A stretch of 32,695 nt of DNA from an uncultured Clostridia bacterium. GTDB lineage: Bacteria > Bacillota > Clostridia > Oscillospirales > Acutalibacteraceae. Made by a program: the position numbers and the translations under genes. Below, piece after piece: positions 6,965 to 15,022 of the stretch. Positions within the stretch are counted from its first letter, which is position 1. Each line of letters begins with the position of its first letter. Location of the stretch: NCBI GenBank assembly GCA_946184925.1, contig CAMHHL010000019.1:1-32695 (forward strand), in the 5' to 3' direction. Below the pieces are notes generated by a model. The model ran no database searches. It was not told the DNA's origin and worked only from the letters and a program-made list of their open reading frames with translations.

Positions 6965-9385
6965 TTATTCAAGCGGTTGATCTCCGCCGTCGTCAACGGG
7001 CGTTTCGCCGCCTTCATCGCCGCCGCCTTCTTCAGGGGCAGGCTCAGCGCTTTCGCCGCCTTCATCGCCGCCGCCTTCTTCAGGGGCAGGTTCAGCGCCT
7101 TCGCCGCCTTCTTCGCCGCCGCCTTCTTCACCTTCACCTTCGTCGGAGATTTCATACTCGATTTCCTCATCTTCTCCGGCGTCGGAAGCCGCCGCGGTTT
7201 CCTCTGAGTAGCTTGAATAGCTGTCATAATACGAATAGTCGCCGTAATAATCTACAGACAAGCCGGATTCGTCTCCGAGGTTGCTTTCGGTGTAATAGCC
7301 GATATATCTTCCGTCAGTTGCGTTGCCGACATTATAGACGGTTCCGCTCGACGGGCTGTAGTTTGCTTCGATAATTGTTTTCGGTCTTGCGTAATTCTTC
7401 TGCGGCAGTCCCTCGAGGTAGTGCCCCATCACGGTGCTGAACAGCTTTGCAGCTGTATATTGTCCGTAATCCGAGATTGAACGCGGATCGTCAAAGCCTG
7501 TCCAGATTGCGAGCGAGCAATAGGGACTGAGTCCGCAGAACCACGCGTCCTTGTCCTCATTGGTGGTACCTGTTTTTCCGACGATGTCCCAACCCTCAAC
7601 TCTCGCGCTCGCCGCTTTGGTGTGCTCAGAGTAGGTCATGTTGTAGTGCAGGAGCCTGTTCATGATGTAAGCAGTCTCCGGTGAGAAGGATTCCTTAGGA
7701 ATATTCTCGCGGTTGTCAATTATTATATTACCGTCCGCGTCTGTCACATAATAGTATGTGTATGGCTTGTAGTATTTGCCGCCGTTACCCATATAAGTGT
7801 AAGCCGCCGCCATCTCGCGAACCGTTACGCCGCCGTTGAGACCGCCGAGCGAAAGTCCGCCGACAATGTTCCTGTCGTCCTCGTTGAGGTGGCTGAAGCC
7901 CTGAAGTGTAACAACGTGGTCATACGCCTTCTGCGGAGTGATGATGTTCATAACCTGAGCCGCCGTCGCGTTTGCCGACCATTCAATAGCGTCGGGGAGA
8001 AGCATGTTACCGTTGTAGCTTCCGTACCAGTTGTTAGGTCCGGGAATATAGCTGCCGTCCGCGCCAACCTGATATTTCTCGAGCGGTTCGTCCTTGAGCA
8101 CTGAGCTGTAGCAGATTTCGCCCTTGTCAATCGCAAGGGGATAAACTACAACGGGCTTGATTGAGGAACCGGGCTGGAGAATTGAGTCGGTTGCTCTGTC
8201 CCACGCGAGACCTGAGGTCTTTTCCTGAGACGAACCGGTGGTCGCGATAATCGCGCCCTTGAAGTCAACCATGGTAGCCGCGCACTGGAGTCCGGAGTCG
8301 CTCGAGGTGTCAATGTTCATTGCCGCCTTTTCGAGGTAATCCTGAGCCTCAACATCCATCGCCGAGTAAATTTTCAGTCCCTCGGTGAAGAGCTTTTCGG
8401 AAGCTGCCTTTTCGCTGATATTGTAATACTGGGCAAGGTCGTGCTGCAAATCAATCTGCATTTCGTCCATGTACCAGTTCTGAACCTTGGTTGTGCTGGT
8501 GGTGAGCTTCTTGTTGTTCTTGAAGCCTATGAACTTCATGTTTTTGGATTCCTCGAGGGCTTCCTGATATTCAGCCTTGGTGATTTTATTCTGGTCATAC
8601 ATTTCGCTGAGCACAAGCTCGCGGCGCTGTTTGTTTTCGTCGGGATAAATCAGCGGATTGTAACGGCTCGGATTCTGAGTGATTCCTGCGATTGCCGCGC
8701 ACTGAGCAACCGAGCACTTGCCGATGTCCTTGGCGAAATAGAGGTTAGCAGCCGACTGGCATCCCTGACAGTTGTTGCCGAAGTTTACAACGTTGAGATA
8801 AGCCTCGAGAATCTGATCCTTTGTGTACTCATTCTCAAGCTTCAGCGCTCTGACAATCTCGCGGATTTTACGGTTGAGCGAAACCTCGTTGTCATCGGAG
8901 ATGTTCTTTATGAGCTGCTGGGTGAGGGTAGAGCCGCCGTAGTTCGACTTTCCGCTTCCGAGATTCACAATGGCTCCGACGGTTCTTGTCCAGTCAACGC
9001 CGTGGTGCTCCTCAAAGCGCTTGTCCTCAATCGCGATTACAGCGTCCTTCATGGTCTGGGGAATCTTGTTGTATTCAACCCACACGCGGTTCTCGGTGGA
9101 GTAGAGAGACTTGTACTTTTTGAAGTCGCCGTTTTCGTTCTTAACATAGATGAAGCTCGTCTGATTCATCGACTTTGCCTTCAGGTCAATGCCCGTGGGT
9201 TCCGCGGCGATTCCTGCAACATAGACGGTGAGTGAAATCGCGACGATAACTCCGGTGCAAACTCCGACCATGAGAATTGTGAACAGAACTCTGCCTATCG
9301 CTTTGAGTACACGCTTTACCGGACTGCCCTTTTCCTTGTCGGTTTTAATCGGCTCGGTAAATTTACTGATGTCAGTTTCACGCAT
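6965..9385 (-). CDS. Class A penicillin-binding protein (bifunctional transglycosylase/transpeptidase)
   Basis: This 806-residue protein has a cytoplasmic N-terminus, a transmembrane helix at about 33-58, a GT51 glycosyltransferase domain and a transpeptidase domain. The GT51 domain shows catalytic Glu120 in EDKRFEEHHGVD, GGSTLTQQLIKN at 150-161 and RKIREI. The transpeptidase shows SxxK at 407-410, SAN at 470-472 and KTGTT at 604-608. It polymerises and cross-links peptidoglycan outside the membrane. The last 80 or so residues form a very acidic Glu/Gly/Pro/Ala tail with 16-residue repeats, which is longer than in most homologues. The ATG has AAGGAG at 9395-9400. It heads the minus-strand group PBP-hom-lysC; whether all three are co-transcribed is uncertain. 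Confidence 0.93.
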   Translation of the reverse strand: MRETDISKFTEPIKTDKEKGSPVKRVLKAIGRVLFTILMVGVCTGVIVAISLTVYVAGIAAEPTGIDLKAKSMNQTSFIYVKNENGDFKKYKSLYSTENRVWVEYNKIPQTMKDAVIAIEDKRFEEHHGVDWTRTVGAIVNLGSGKSNYGGSTLTQQLIKNISDDNEVSLNRKIREIVRALKLENEYTKDQILEAYLNVVNFGNNCQGCQSAANLYFAKDIGKCSVAQCAAIAGITQNPSRYNPLIYPDENKQRRELVLSEMYDQNKITKAEYQEALEESKNMKFIGFKNNKKLTTSTTKVQNWYMDEMQIDLQHDLAQYYNISEKAASEKLFTEGLKIYSAMDVEAQDYLEKAAMNIDTSSDSGLQCAATMVDFKGAIIATTGSSQEKTSGLAWDRATDSILQPGSSIKPVVVYPLAIDKGEICYSSVLKDEPLEKYQVGADGSYIPGPNNWYGSYNGNMLLPDAIEWSANATAAQVMNIITPQKAYDHVVTLQGFSHLNEDDRNIVGGLSLGGLNGGVTVREMAAAYTYMGNGGKYYKPYTYYYVTDADGNIIIDNRENIPKESFSPETAYIMNRLLHYNMTYSEHTKAASARVEGWDIVGKTGTTNEDKDAWFCGLSPYCSLAIWTGFDDPRSISDYGQYTAAKLFSTVMGHYLEGLPQKNYARPKTIIEANYSPSSGTVYNVGNATDGRYIGYYTESNLGDESGLSVDYYGDYSYYDSYSSYSEETAAASDAGEDEEIEYEISDEGEGEEGGGEEGGEGAEPAPEEGGGDEGGESAEPAPEEGGGDEGGETPVDDGGDQPLE
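7004..7147. repeat. 48-bp tandem repeat in the PBP gene tail
   Basis: Units start at 7004, 7052 and 7100 and are nearly identical for the first two, decaying in the third. Each encodes 16 residues of the type EPAPEEGGGDEGGESA. Such repeats tend to change copy number between strains. Confidence 0.8.
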
Positions 9386-9481
9386 AGGAAAAATCTCCTT
9401 AGAATTTCAAAACATAAGTTATTTGTACATGTGTCCGGCGAAAAAGAACGCAAAAACACACAATAACACATTATTTACATT

Positions 9482-9510
9482 ACTATAACACAAAACCTTG
9501 CAAAGTGCAA
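9482..9510 (-). promoter_or_regulatory. Promoter of the penicillin-binding protein gene
   Basis: On the minus strand TTGCAC (9505-9510), a 17-bp spacer and TATAGT (9482-9487), about 100 bp before the start codon. A small palindrome, CTTGCA-AAG-TGCAAG (9498-9512), covers the -35 box. Confidence 0.7.
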
Positions 9511-9593
9511 GAGTTTAAGCGGTGTTTGGACGGCTACCGGGGCACTTTTCTTCACAATATCAAAGTATGTCGGTTTGCCCGGCGGAATTTTGT

Positions 9594-9621
9594 GCATATT
9601 TTGCCGTATTACGCATAAAAA
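9594..9621 (+). promoter_or_regulatory. Possible sigma-E-like promoter of the BofC-like gene
   Basis: GCATATT at 9594-9600, 13 bp, then CATAAAAA at 9614-9621. This resembles the sporulation sigma-E pattern (ATATT, then CATACAAT), with two mismatches in the -10. No convincing sigma-A promoter was seen before this gene. Confidence 0.25.
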
Positions 9622-9658
9622 ACAGTTTCAGGCGAAGAATAGTACCGAGGTGTATTTC

Positions 9659-10009
9659 ATGAGAAAAACAGTTAGAAAAACCGTGCTTCCGCTCGTCATC
9701 TGCGCTTATTTAGTATTAGCACTGTCGTCAATGATTTTCGCCGGAGAGAGGAAGGAAACTCTGCCTGTCCGGGAAATTAATTCCACTGCGCCGTCAACCG
9801 CGTCTGAAAGCAGGAAGCCGGTCGGTTATCTGCTCACCGAAAAGGGCGGAAGGCTTGTTGTAAAGGACGAGAATACAGGAGAAATCATCAGAAAAACCGA
9901 CACACTCGTTTCAATACTCCCCGAAAAAGACAGAAAAATGCTCGAGAAGGGGATAAGGGCTGAGACCGCCGGAGAGCTGCGCAGACTTTTAGAAGATTTT
10001 TGCAGTTAA
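9659..10009 (+). CDS. Small membrane-anchored protein with BofC C-terminal-like domain
   Basis: This 116-residue protein starts with a basic N-terminus and one hydrophobic segment (residues 9-28), a signal anchor or uncleaved signal peptide. A low-complexity Ser/Thr/Pro stretch follows, then a globular domain at about 55-116. That domain (VGYLLTEKGGRLVVKDENTG, SILPEKDRKMLEKGIRAETAG, LRRLLEDFCS) resembles the C-terminal domain of BofC, a forespore protein that restrains SpoIVB signalling in Bacillus. Family assignment is from pattern memory. The ATG at 9659 is chosen for its GAGGTG site; the frame is open further upstream but lacks a ribosome site. It is divergent from the PBP gene and precedes the fatty-acid operon, which has its own promoter. 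Confidence 0.65.
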   Translation: MRKTVRKTVLPLVICAYLVLALSSMIFAGERKETLPVREINSTAPSTASESRKPVGYLLTEKGGRLVVKDENTGEIIRKTDTLVSILPEKDRKMLEKGIRAETAGELRRLLEDFCS

Positions 10010-10072
10010 TTTTTCATTTTGCGCAACATAATCTCCAACTTTAACAAATTATAAAAATAACCTCAATTTATG

Positions 10073-10101
10073 TTGACATTTATTCTCCTAAATAGTAAAA
10101 T
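10073..10101 (+). promoter_or_regulatory. Promoter of the fatty-acid synthesis operon
   Basis: Perfect TTGACA at 10073-10078, a 17-bp spacer and TAAAAT at 10096-10101. The leader to fabK is about 90 bases. Confidence 0.85.
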
Positions 10102-10118
10102 TATATGGAATACTATTT
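10090..10118. promoter_or_regulatory. Palindrome over the fab promoter, candidate operator
   Basis: AAATAGTA (10090-10097) and TACTATTT (10111-10118) are perfect 8-bp inverted repeats separated by 13 bp. They cover the -10 box and the start site. That position suits a repressor of fatty-acid synthesis (FabT- or FapR-like). The half-site resembles TTAGTA of FapR sites but the spacing differs, and no regulator gene is in the window. Confidence 0.5.
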
Positions 10119-10195
10119 ACAATGAGTAACTATGAGTTTTTACGGGCATGTTCCCGATATGTATCTGCTCAGGTTGCTCACAAAGGGTGGTACAT

Positions 10196-11146
10196 ATGAT
10201 TTCTACAGTAATAAATGAACAGCTCGGAATTCAGTATCCGATTTTTCAGGGCGGTATGGCTTGGGTTGCCGACGCGTCCCTCGCCGCGGGCGTAAGCAAC
10301 GCCGGCGGTCTCGGACTCATCGCCGCGATGAATTCAAACGGAGAACAGCTCAGAGCGGAGATTAAAAAGTGCAAGGAGCTCACGGACAAGCCCTTCGGCG
10401 TCAACATTATGCTCATGAGCCCGTTTGCCGACGAGGTTGCCGATGTTGTTGTTGAAGAGGGCGTCAAGGTTGTCACAACAGGCGCCGGCAATCCGGGGAA
10501 ATATATGGAAAAGTGGACAGCTGCAGGAATTAAGGTTATTCCGGTTGTTCCCTCAACCGCGCTCGCGAGACGTATGGAGAAGCTCGGAGCCTTTGCGGTT
10601 ATAGCCGAGGGCGGCGAGAGCGGAGGTCACGTCGGAGACCTCACCACAATGGCTCTTGTTCCCCAGGTTGTTGACGCAGTTAACATTCCCGTCATTGCCG
10701 CGGGCGGTATCGCCGACGGCAGACAGGTTGCCGCCAGCTTTATGCTCGGCGCTGTAGGCGTTCAGGTCGGCACACGCTTTCTCGTTGCCGAGGAATGCAC
10801 AATTTCTCAGGCGTACAAGGACAAGATTCTCAAGGCGAAGGATATCGACACTGTCGTAACCGGAAAGCGCCTCGGACACCCTGTCCGCTGCATCAAGAGC
10901 AGCTATACAAGGGAGTATACAAAAATGGAATATGACTCAACCAACTATTCCGATGAGGAACTCGAGGCGAAGGGCGCCGGGGTTCTTCGTCTTGCCGCGC
11001 GCGAAGGCGACGTCAAGAACGGCTGTGTTCTCGCAGGTCAGGTTGCGTCAATGGTAACAAAGGAAGAGTCTGCAAAGGCTATCATCGAAGACCTCTTTAC
11101 AAAAGCAGAGGAAGTTCTGGGCGGTGCGGCAAAATGGGTAAAATAG
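10196..11146 (+). CDS. fabK: Enoyl-ACP reductase II (FMN-dependent)
   Basis: This 316-residue TIM-barrel flavoprotein begins MISTVINEQLGIQYPIFQGGMAWVAD and has the FabK/nitronate monooxygenase signatures IAEGGESGGHVG, IPVIAAGGIADGRQ and GAVGVQVGTRF. Alone it could be read as a nitronate monooxygenase. Its place at the head of a FAS II operon makes FabK, the last reductive step of elongation, the strong choice. The ATG at 10196 follows AAAGGGTGG. The frame overlaps fabD by 13 bp. No fabI or fabL is in view, so this may be the only enoyl reductase of the operon. Confidence 0.93.
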   Translation: MISTVINEQLGIQYPIFQGGMAWVADASLAAGVSNAGGLGLIAAMNSNGEQLRAEIKKCKELTDKPFGVNIMLMSPFADEVADVVVEEGVKVVTTGAGNPGKYMEKWTAAGIKVIPVVPSTALARRMEKLGAFAVIAEGGESGGHVGDLTTMALVPQVVDAVNIPVIAAGGIADGRQVAASFMLGAVGVQVGTRFLVAEECTISQAYKDKILKAKDIDTVVTGKRLGHPVRCIKSSYTREYTKMEYDSTNYSDEELEAKGAGVLRLAAREGDVKNGCVLAGQVASMVTKEESAKAIIEDLFTKAEEVLGGAAKWVK

Positions 11147-12036
11147 CGCTTGTTTTCTCCGGCCAGGGAGCTCAGTATCCCGGAATGGGAAAGGAGCTTT
11201 TCGAGGCTTCTCCTGCCGCAAGAGCAGTTTATGATATGGCGGATTCAATTCGTCCCGGAACCTCAGCCCAGTGCTTTAAAGGCACAGCCGAGGAGCTTTC
11301 AGTAACAATCAACACTCAGCCGTGTGTATTTACGGCTGATTTGGCAGCGGCGAGAGCTGTTGCAGAAAAGGGCATTGTTCCCGACTGTGTCGCCGGCTTT
11401 TCTCTCGGTGAGATTGCGGCTCTCGCGTTCAGCGGTATTCTCAGCGACGAGGACGCTTTCAGACTTGTCTGCAAGCGCGGTGAGCTGATGGACAAAGCGG
11501 CAAAGGCTAACCCCGGCGCAATGCTCGCGGTGCTCAAGCTCCCTGCCGATAAGATTGAGGAAATCTGCTCCGGCTTTGAAAAAACATATCCCGTCAACTA
11601 CAACAGCCCGGCTCAGACAGTCGTAGCCACAACCGAGGAGAATGTAGAAGCATTGACTGAGGCTTTCTCTGCGGCAAAGGGAAGAGCGAAGAAGCTCGCC
11701 GTCAGCGGCGCGTTCCATTCTCCGTTTATGGCTGAGGCTGCCGACGGACTTGCGGATTATATGAAGGACGTCGAATTCGGCACTCCGGCTATTCCGATTT
11801 ACTCCAACTTTACCGCCAAGCCCTATGAAGGCGACTTCAAGGCGCTCGTCAAGGCTCAGGTCGAGAATCCTGTCCGCTGGCAGACTATCGTCGAGGATAT
11901 GTACAAAAACGGCGTCGATACGATTATCGAGGTCGGCGTAGGAAAAACACTCACCGGACTTACCGGCAGAATCAATAAGGAAATCAAGGCATTCAAGGTC
12001 GAAACACCGTCAGACCTTGAGACGCTCGAAATATAA
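11134..12036 (+). CDS. fabD: Malonyl-CoA:ACP transacylase
   Basis: This 300-residue protein starts MGKIALVFSGQGAQYPGMGK. The serine nucleophile is Ser90 in GFSLGE, the conserved Arg is in CKRGELM (about 115), and the catalytic His is His195 in SGAFHSPFM. It loads malonyl groups onto acyl carrier protein. Its start lies 13 bp inside fabK, indicating coupled translation; its own ribosome site (GGGCGG) is weak. Confidence 0.95.
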   Translation: MGKIALVFSGQGAQYPGMGKELFEASPAARAVYDMADSIRPGTSAQCFKGTAEELSVTINTQPCVFTADLAAARAVAEKGIVPDCVAGFSLGEIAALAFSGILSDEDAFRLVCKRGELMDKAAKANPGAMLAVLKLPADKIEEICSGFEKTYPVNYNSPAQTVVATTEENVEALTEAFSAAKGRAKKLAVSGAFHSPFMAEAADGLADYMKDVEFGTPAIPIYSNFTAKPYEGDFKALVKAQVENPVRWQTIVEDMYKNGVDTIIEVGVGKTLTGLTGRINKEIKAFKVETPSDLETLEI

Positions 12037-12060
12037 CCTATCCCGAAAGGAGAGTTACAT

Positions 12061-12804
12061 ATGGATTTTAAGAATAAGTGCGCCGTAATTACAGGCGGTT
12101 ACAGCGGAATCGGCAGAGCCGTCGCCGAGAAGCTCGCTTCTCTCGGCGCTGATATTGCCCTCGTCGGAATCGGTTCCGAGGACGACAAGACCGCCGCACT
12201 CGAAGCTGTCAAAGGCTTCGGAGTAAAGGCTGAGGCTTATGACTGCGACGTCAGCAACTTTGCTCAGGGCGAGGAAGTTATCGCCAAGGTTATCGCGGAA
12301 TTCGGAAAGATTGATATTCTTGTCAACAACGCCGGAATTACACGCGACAAGCTTATGCTCAATATGTCCGAGGGAGATTTTGACGCTGTTATCAACGTCA
12401 ACCTCAAGGGCGTATATAATATGACAAAGCATGTCTACAAGCCGTTTATGCGTCAGCGCAGCGGAAGAATTGTCAATATGGCTTCCGTCGTCGGAATCAA
12501 CGGCAACGCAGGACAGGCTAACTACTCTGCCTCAAAGGCAGGCGTAATCGGTCTCACGAAGTCAGTAGCGCGTGAGCTCGCAGCCAGAGGTGTTACGGTT
12601 AACGCTGTAGCCCCCGGCTATATCGACACACCGATGACGCAGGCGCTCTCCGACAAGGTAAAGGCTGAAATCGCCGCTTCAATCCCGATGAAGAGACGCG
12701 GACTTCCCGAGGATGTCGCCAATGTTGTAGCGTTCCTTTGCAGCGATATGGCTGCATATGTAACAGGCGAGGTTATCCGCGTTGACGGCGGAATCGCAAT
12801 GTAA
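12061..12804 (+). CDS. fabG: 3-oxoacyl-ACP reductase
   Basis: This 247-residue short-chain dehydrogenase has the cofactor motif TGGYSGIGRA (11-20), NNAG (89-92) and the Ser142/Tyr155/Lys159 triad (YSASK). It reduces 3-oxoacyl-ACP with NADPH. AAAGGAG stands in the 24-bp gap after fabD. The Gly-rich loop has TGGYSGIG where TGASRGIG is usual, a mild variation that keeps the glycines. Confidence 0.94.
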   Translation: MDFKNKCAVITGGYSGIGRAVAEKLASLGADIALVGIGSEDDKTAALEAVKGFGVKAEAYDCDVSNFAQGEEVIAKVIAEFGKIDILVNNAGITRDKLMLNMSEGDFDAVINVNLKGVYNMTKHVYKPFMRQRSGRIVNMASVVGINGNAGQANYSASKAGVIGLTKSVARELAARGVTVNAVAPGYIDTPMTQALSDKVKAEIAASIPMKRRGLPEDVANVVAFLCSDMAAYVTGEVIRVDGGIAM

Positions 12805-12857
12805 ATATAAAAAGTAATTTTGTTTATGTCCCCGAATCGGGACGGAAAGGCAAATAT

Positions 12858-14090
12858 ATGAGAAGAGTTGTTGTAACAGGACTCGGAGCCGTTACTCCTG
12901 TCGGAAACGATATTCCCACAATGTGGAAGAATATGCTCGACGGCGTTTGCGGCATTGATAAAATCACAAAATTCGACACTGAGAATCTCGCTGTCAAGAT
13001 TGCCGGCGAGGTCAAGGATTTTGACCCCACAACCGTAATCGAAAAGCGTGACCTCAGAAAGACCGATATGTACACCATTTTTGCGCTCTCGGCGGCGACT
13101 CAGGCTGTTGAGGACAGCGGAATTATCGGCACAATCGAGCCGGAGCGCCTCGGAACCTACATAGGCGCGGGAATCGGCGGACTTTATACGTTCTATGAGA
13201 ACGCTCAGGGAATGATTGAAAAGGGACCGAGGAAGGTCAGCCCTCACTTTATTCCCAAGATGATAGGCAATATCGCAACCGGTCAGGTCGCGATAAAGTA
13301 TAACGCCAAAGGTCCCAGCCTTTCGACTATGTCGGCTTGTGCTTCGGGTTCAAACTCCATCGGCGAAGCGTTCCACGCTGTCAAGGACGGTTACTGCGAC
13401 GCCGTTATCGCCGGAGGCAGCGAGTGCGTTGTTCATCCGCTGACAATTGCAGGTTTTTCAAATATGAAGGCTCTCTCCACAACCGAAGATCCGAAAAAGG
13501 CTTCAATCCCGTTCGATGTTAAGCGCAACGGTTTCGTAATGGGCGAGGGCGCCGGTGTGATGATTCTTGAAGAATATGAACACGCCAAGGCGCGCGGCGC
13601 GAAGATTTACGCCGAGATGACAGGCTACGGCAACACCTGCGACGCTCATCACGTTACGGCTCCGTCGCCCGACGGCGAGTGCCTTGCGAACGCAATCAGA
13701 ATATCGTTCAAAGAGGGTAACGTAACAGATGATGATGTAGTATATATCAACGCGCACGGTACCTCAACTCCGATGAACGACAAGACCGAGACAATGGCAA
13801 TCAAGTCCGCTCTCGGCGAGAAGGCGTACGACGCTTCAATAAGCTCAACAAAGTCAATGACAGGTCATATGCTCGGCGCGACAGGCGCAATCGAGGCAAT
13901 TGTTTCAGTCCTCGCGCTGAGGGACGGCGTAATTCCGCCGACAATCGGCACCGATGAGCTTGATCCCGAGTGCGACCTTGATTATACGCTCGGCAAGGCG
14001 AAGCAGAGAGACATCACGGTTGCCGCAAGCACCAACCTCGGCTTCGGCGGTCATGATACCTGCCTTGTCTACAGAAAATGGGAGGAATAA
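12858..14090 (+). CDS. fabF: 3-oxoacyl-ACP synthase II
   Basis: This 410-residue condensing enzyme has nucleophile Cys161 (SACASGS), His300 (NAHGTSTPMND), Lys332 and His337 (TKSMTGHMLGATG). It elongates acyl-ACP with malonyl-ACP. The 53-bp gap after fabG contains a small GTCCC/GGGAC hairpin (12828-12843) and a GGAAAGG ribosome site. No fabH is visible at the operon head, so initiation must rely on a gene elsewhere. Confidence 0.95.
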   Translation: MRRVVVTGLGAVTPVGNDIPTMWKNMLDGVCGIDKITKFDTENLAVKIAGEVKDFDPTTVIEKRDLRKTDMYTIFALSAATQAVEDSGIIGTIEPERLGTYIGAGIGGLYTFYENAQGMIEKGPRKVSPHFIPKMIGNIATGQVAIKYNAKGPSLSTMSACASGSNSIGEAFHAVKDGYCDAVIAGGSECVVHPLTIAGFSNMKALSTTEDPKKASIPFDVKRNGFVMGEGAGVMILEEYEHAKARGAKIYAEMTGYGNTCDAHHVTAPSPDGECLANAIRISFKEGNVTDDDVVYINAHGTSTPMNDKTETMAIKSALGEKAYDASISSTKSMTGHMLGATGAIEAIVSVLALRDGVIPPTIGTDELDPECDLDYTLGKAKQRDITVAASTNLGFGGHDTCLVYRKWEE

Positions 14091-14093
14091 AGA

Positions 14094-14558
14094 ATGATTG
14101 ATATAGAAACCCTGAAGGAATACATCGCACTGCTTGAGGAAAGCTCTCTTGCTGAGCTCGAGGTAAGCGATGAGGAAAATACCATACGTCTCGCAAAGCC
14201 CTCGGCTGAGTCGCCTGTAGTTGCGTTCTCAGCTTCCGGTGCTGCGCAGCCGTCAGAGTCTGCCGCTCCTGCCGCTCCTGCTGCACCTGCTGCAGTTCCG
14301 GCAGATGCACCTGCCGCCGAAAGCGGAAAGGTTGTCAAGAGCCCCATGGTCGGTGTGTTCTATGCCGCTCCGTCCCCGGATATGCCGCCTTATGTCAGCG
14401 TAGGAGATACAGTGAAAAAGGGCGACGTAATCTGCATTATAGAGGCTATGAAGATTATGAACGAAATCACCGCCGACGAAAGCGGTACAGTCAGGGAGAT
14501 TCTTGTCGGCAACGGCGATGTTGTTGAATACGACCAGCCGCTGTTCAGAATCGGTTGA
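14094..14558 (+). CDS. accB: Biotin carboxyl carrier protein of acetyl-CoA carboxylase
   Basis: This 154-residue protein has an N-terminal helical region, an Ala/Pro/Ser linker at about 42-78 and a biotinyl domain at 79-154. The biotinylated lysine is Lys120 in EAMKIMNEI. The flexible linker lets the biotin swing between AccC and AccAD. It begins 3 bp after the fabF stop codon. The GC-rich linker gives long overlapping frames on both strands that are not genes. Confidence 0.95.
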   Translation: MIDIETLKEYIALLEESSLAELEVSDEENTIRLAKPSAESPVVAFSASGAAQPSESAAPAAPAAPAAVPADAPAAESGKVVKSPMVGVFYAAPSPDMPPYVSVGDTVKKGDVICIIEAMKIMNEITADESGTVREILVGNGDVVEYDQPLFRIG

Positions 14559-14566
14559 GGTGAACC

Positions 14567-14992
14567 ATGTTAAATCAGGAAGAAATTAAGAAGATAATAC
14601 CCCACCGCGACCATATGCTTCTCGTTCAGGAGGCTGAGGCGGTGGACGAGACCACCTCGTACGGAAAATACACCGTGAGCGGAGATGAATTCTTTCTCAA
14701 GGGACATTTTCCGGGCAATCCGGTAGTGCCGGGCGTTATCCTCTGCGAGATGATGGCGCAGTCGAGCTGCGTAATGCTCGCCGACAAGTGCAAGGGCTGC
14801 ACGCCCTATTTCACAAAGATGGACAACGTAAAATTCAAGGGTATGGTTAAGCCCGGCGATACACTGGAGACTACCTGCACCCTCACACGTTCCCGCGGAA
14901 GCTTCTATTTTATCAGCGCCAAGGGCTATGTTGACGGAAAGCTCTGCGTGAGCGCCGATTTCAGCTTTGCTCTGGTCAAAAACGAGGACTGA
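14567..14992 (+). CDS. fabZ: 3-hydroxyacyl-ACP dehydratase
   Basis: This 141-residue hot-dog-fold enzyme has the catalytic His47 in KGHFPGNPVVPGV and Glu61 in ILCEMMAQ. It dehydrates 3-hydroxyacyl-ACP to the trans-2-enoyl form for FabK. The ATG follows GAGGTGAACC, 8 bp after accB. No fabN/fabM-type isomerase is present in the window. Confidence 0.94.
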   Translation: MLNQEEIKKIIPHRDHMLLVQEAEAVDETTSYGKYTVSGDEFFLKGHFPGNPVVPGVILCEMMAQSSCVMLADKCKGCTPYFTKMDNVKFKGMVKPGDTLETTCTLTRSRGSFYFISAKGYVDGKLCVSADFSFALVKNED

Positions 14993-15022
14993 ACCGCATA
15001 AATAATTATTGGATGTGACATA

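Noticed and set aside
6829..7374. Arg-rich open frame on the plus strand over the PBP tail repeats
   Set aside because: It is produced by the GC-rich tandem repeat in another frame. The Arg/Phe-rich repetitive product is typical of a shadow frame.
8441..9235. 264-codon open frame antisense to the PBP gene
   Set aside because: It mirrors the codon bias of the strongly supported PBP frame, has no ribosome site, and its product shows no recognisable motif.
14014..14347. Antisense frames over the accB linker
   Set aside because: The Ala/Pro-rich linker of accB gives open frames on both strands; no start signals or motifs.
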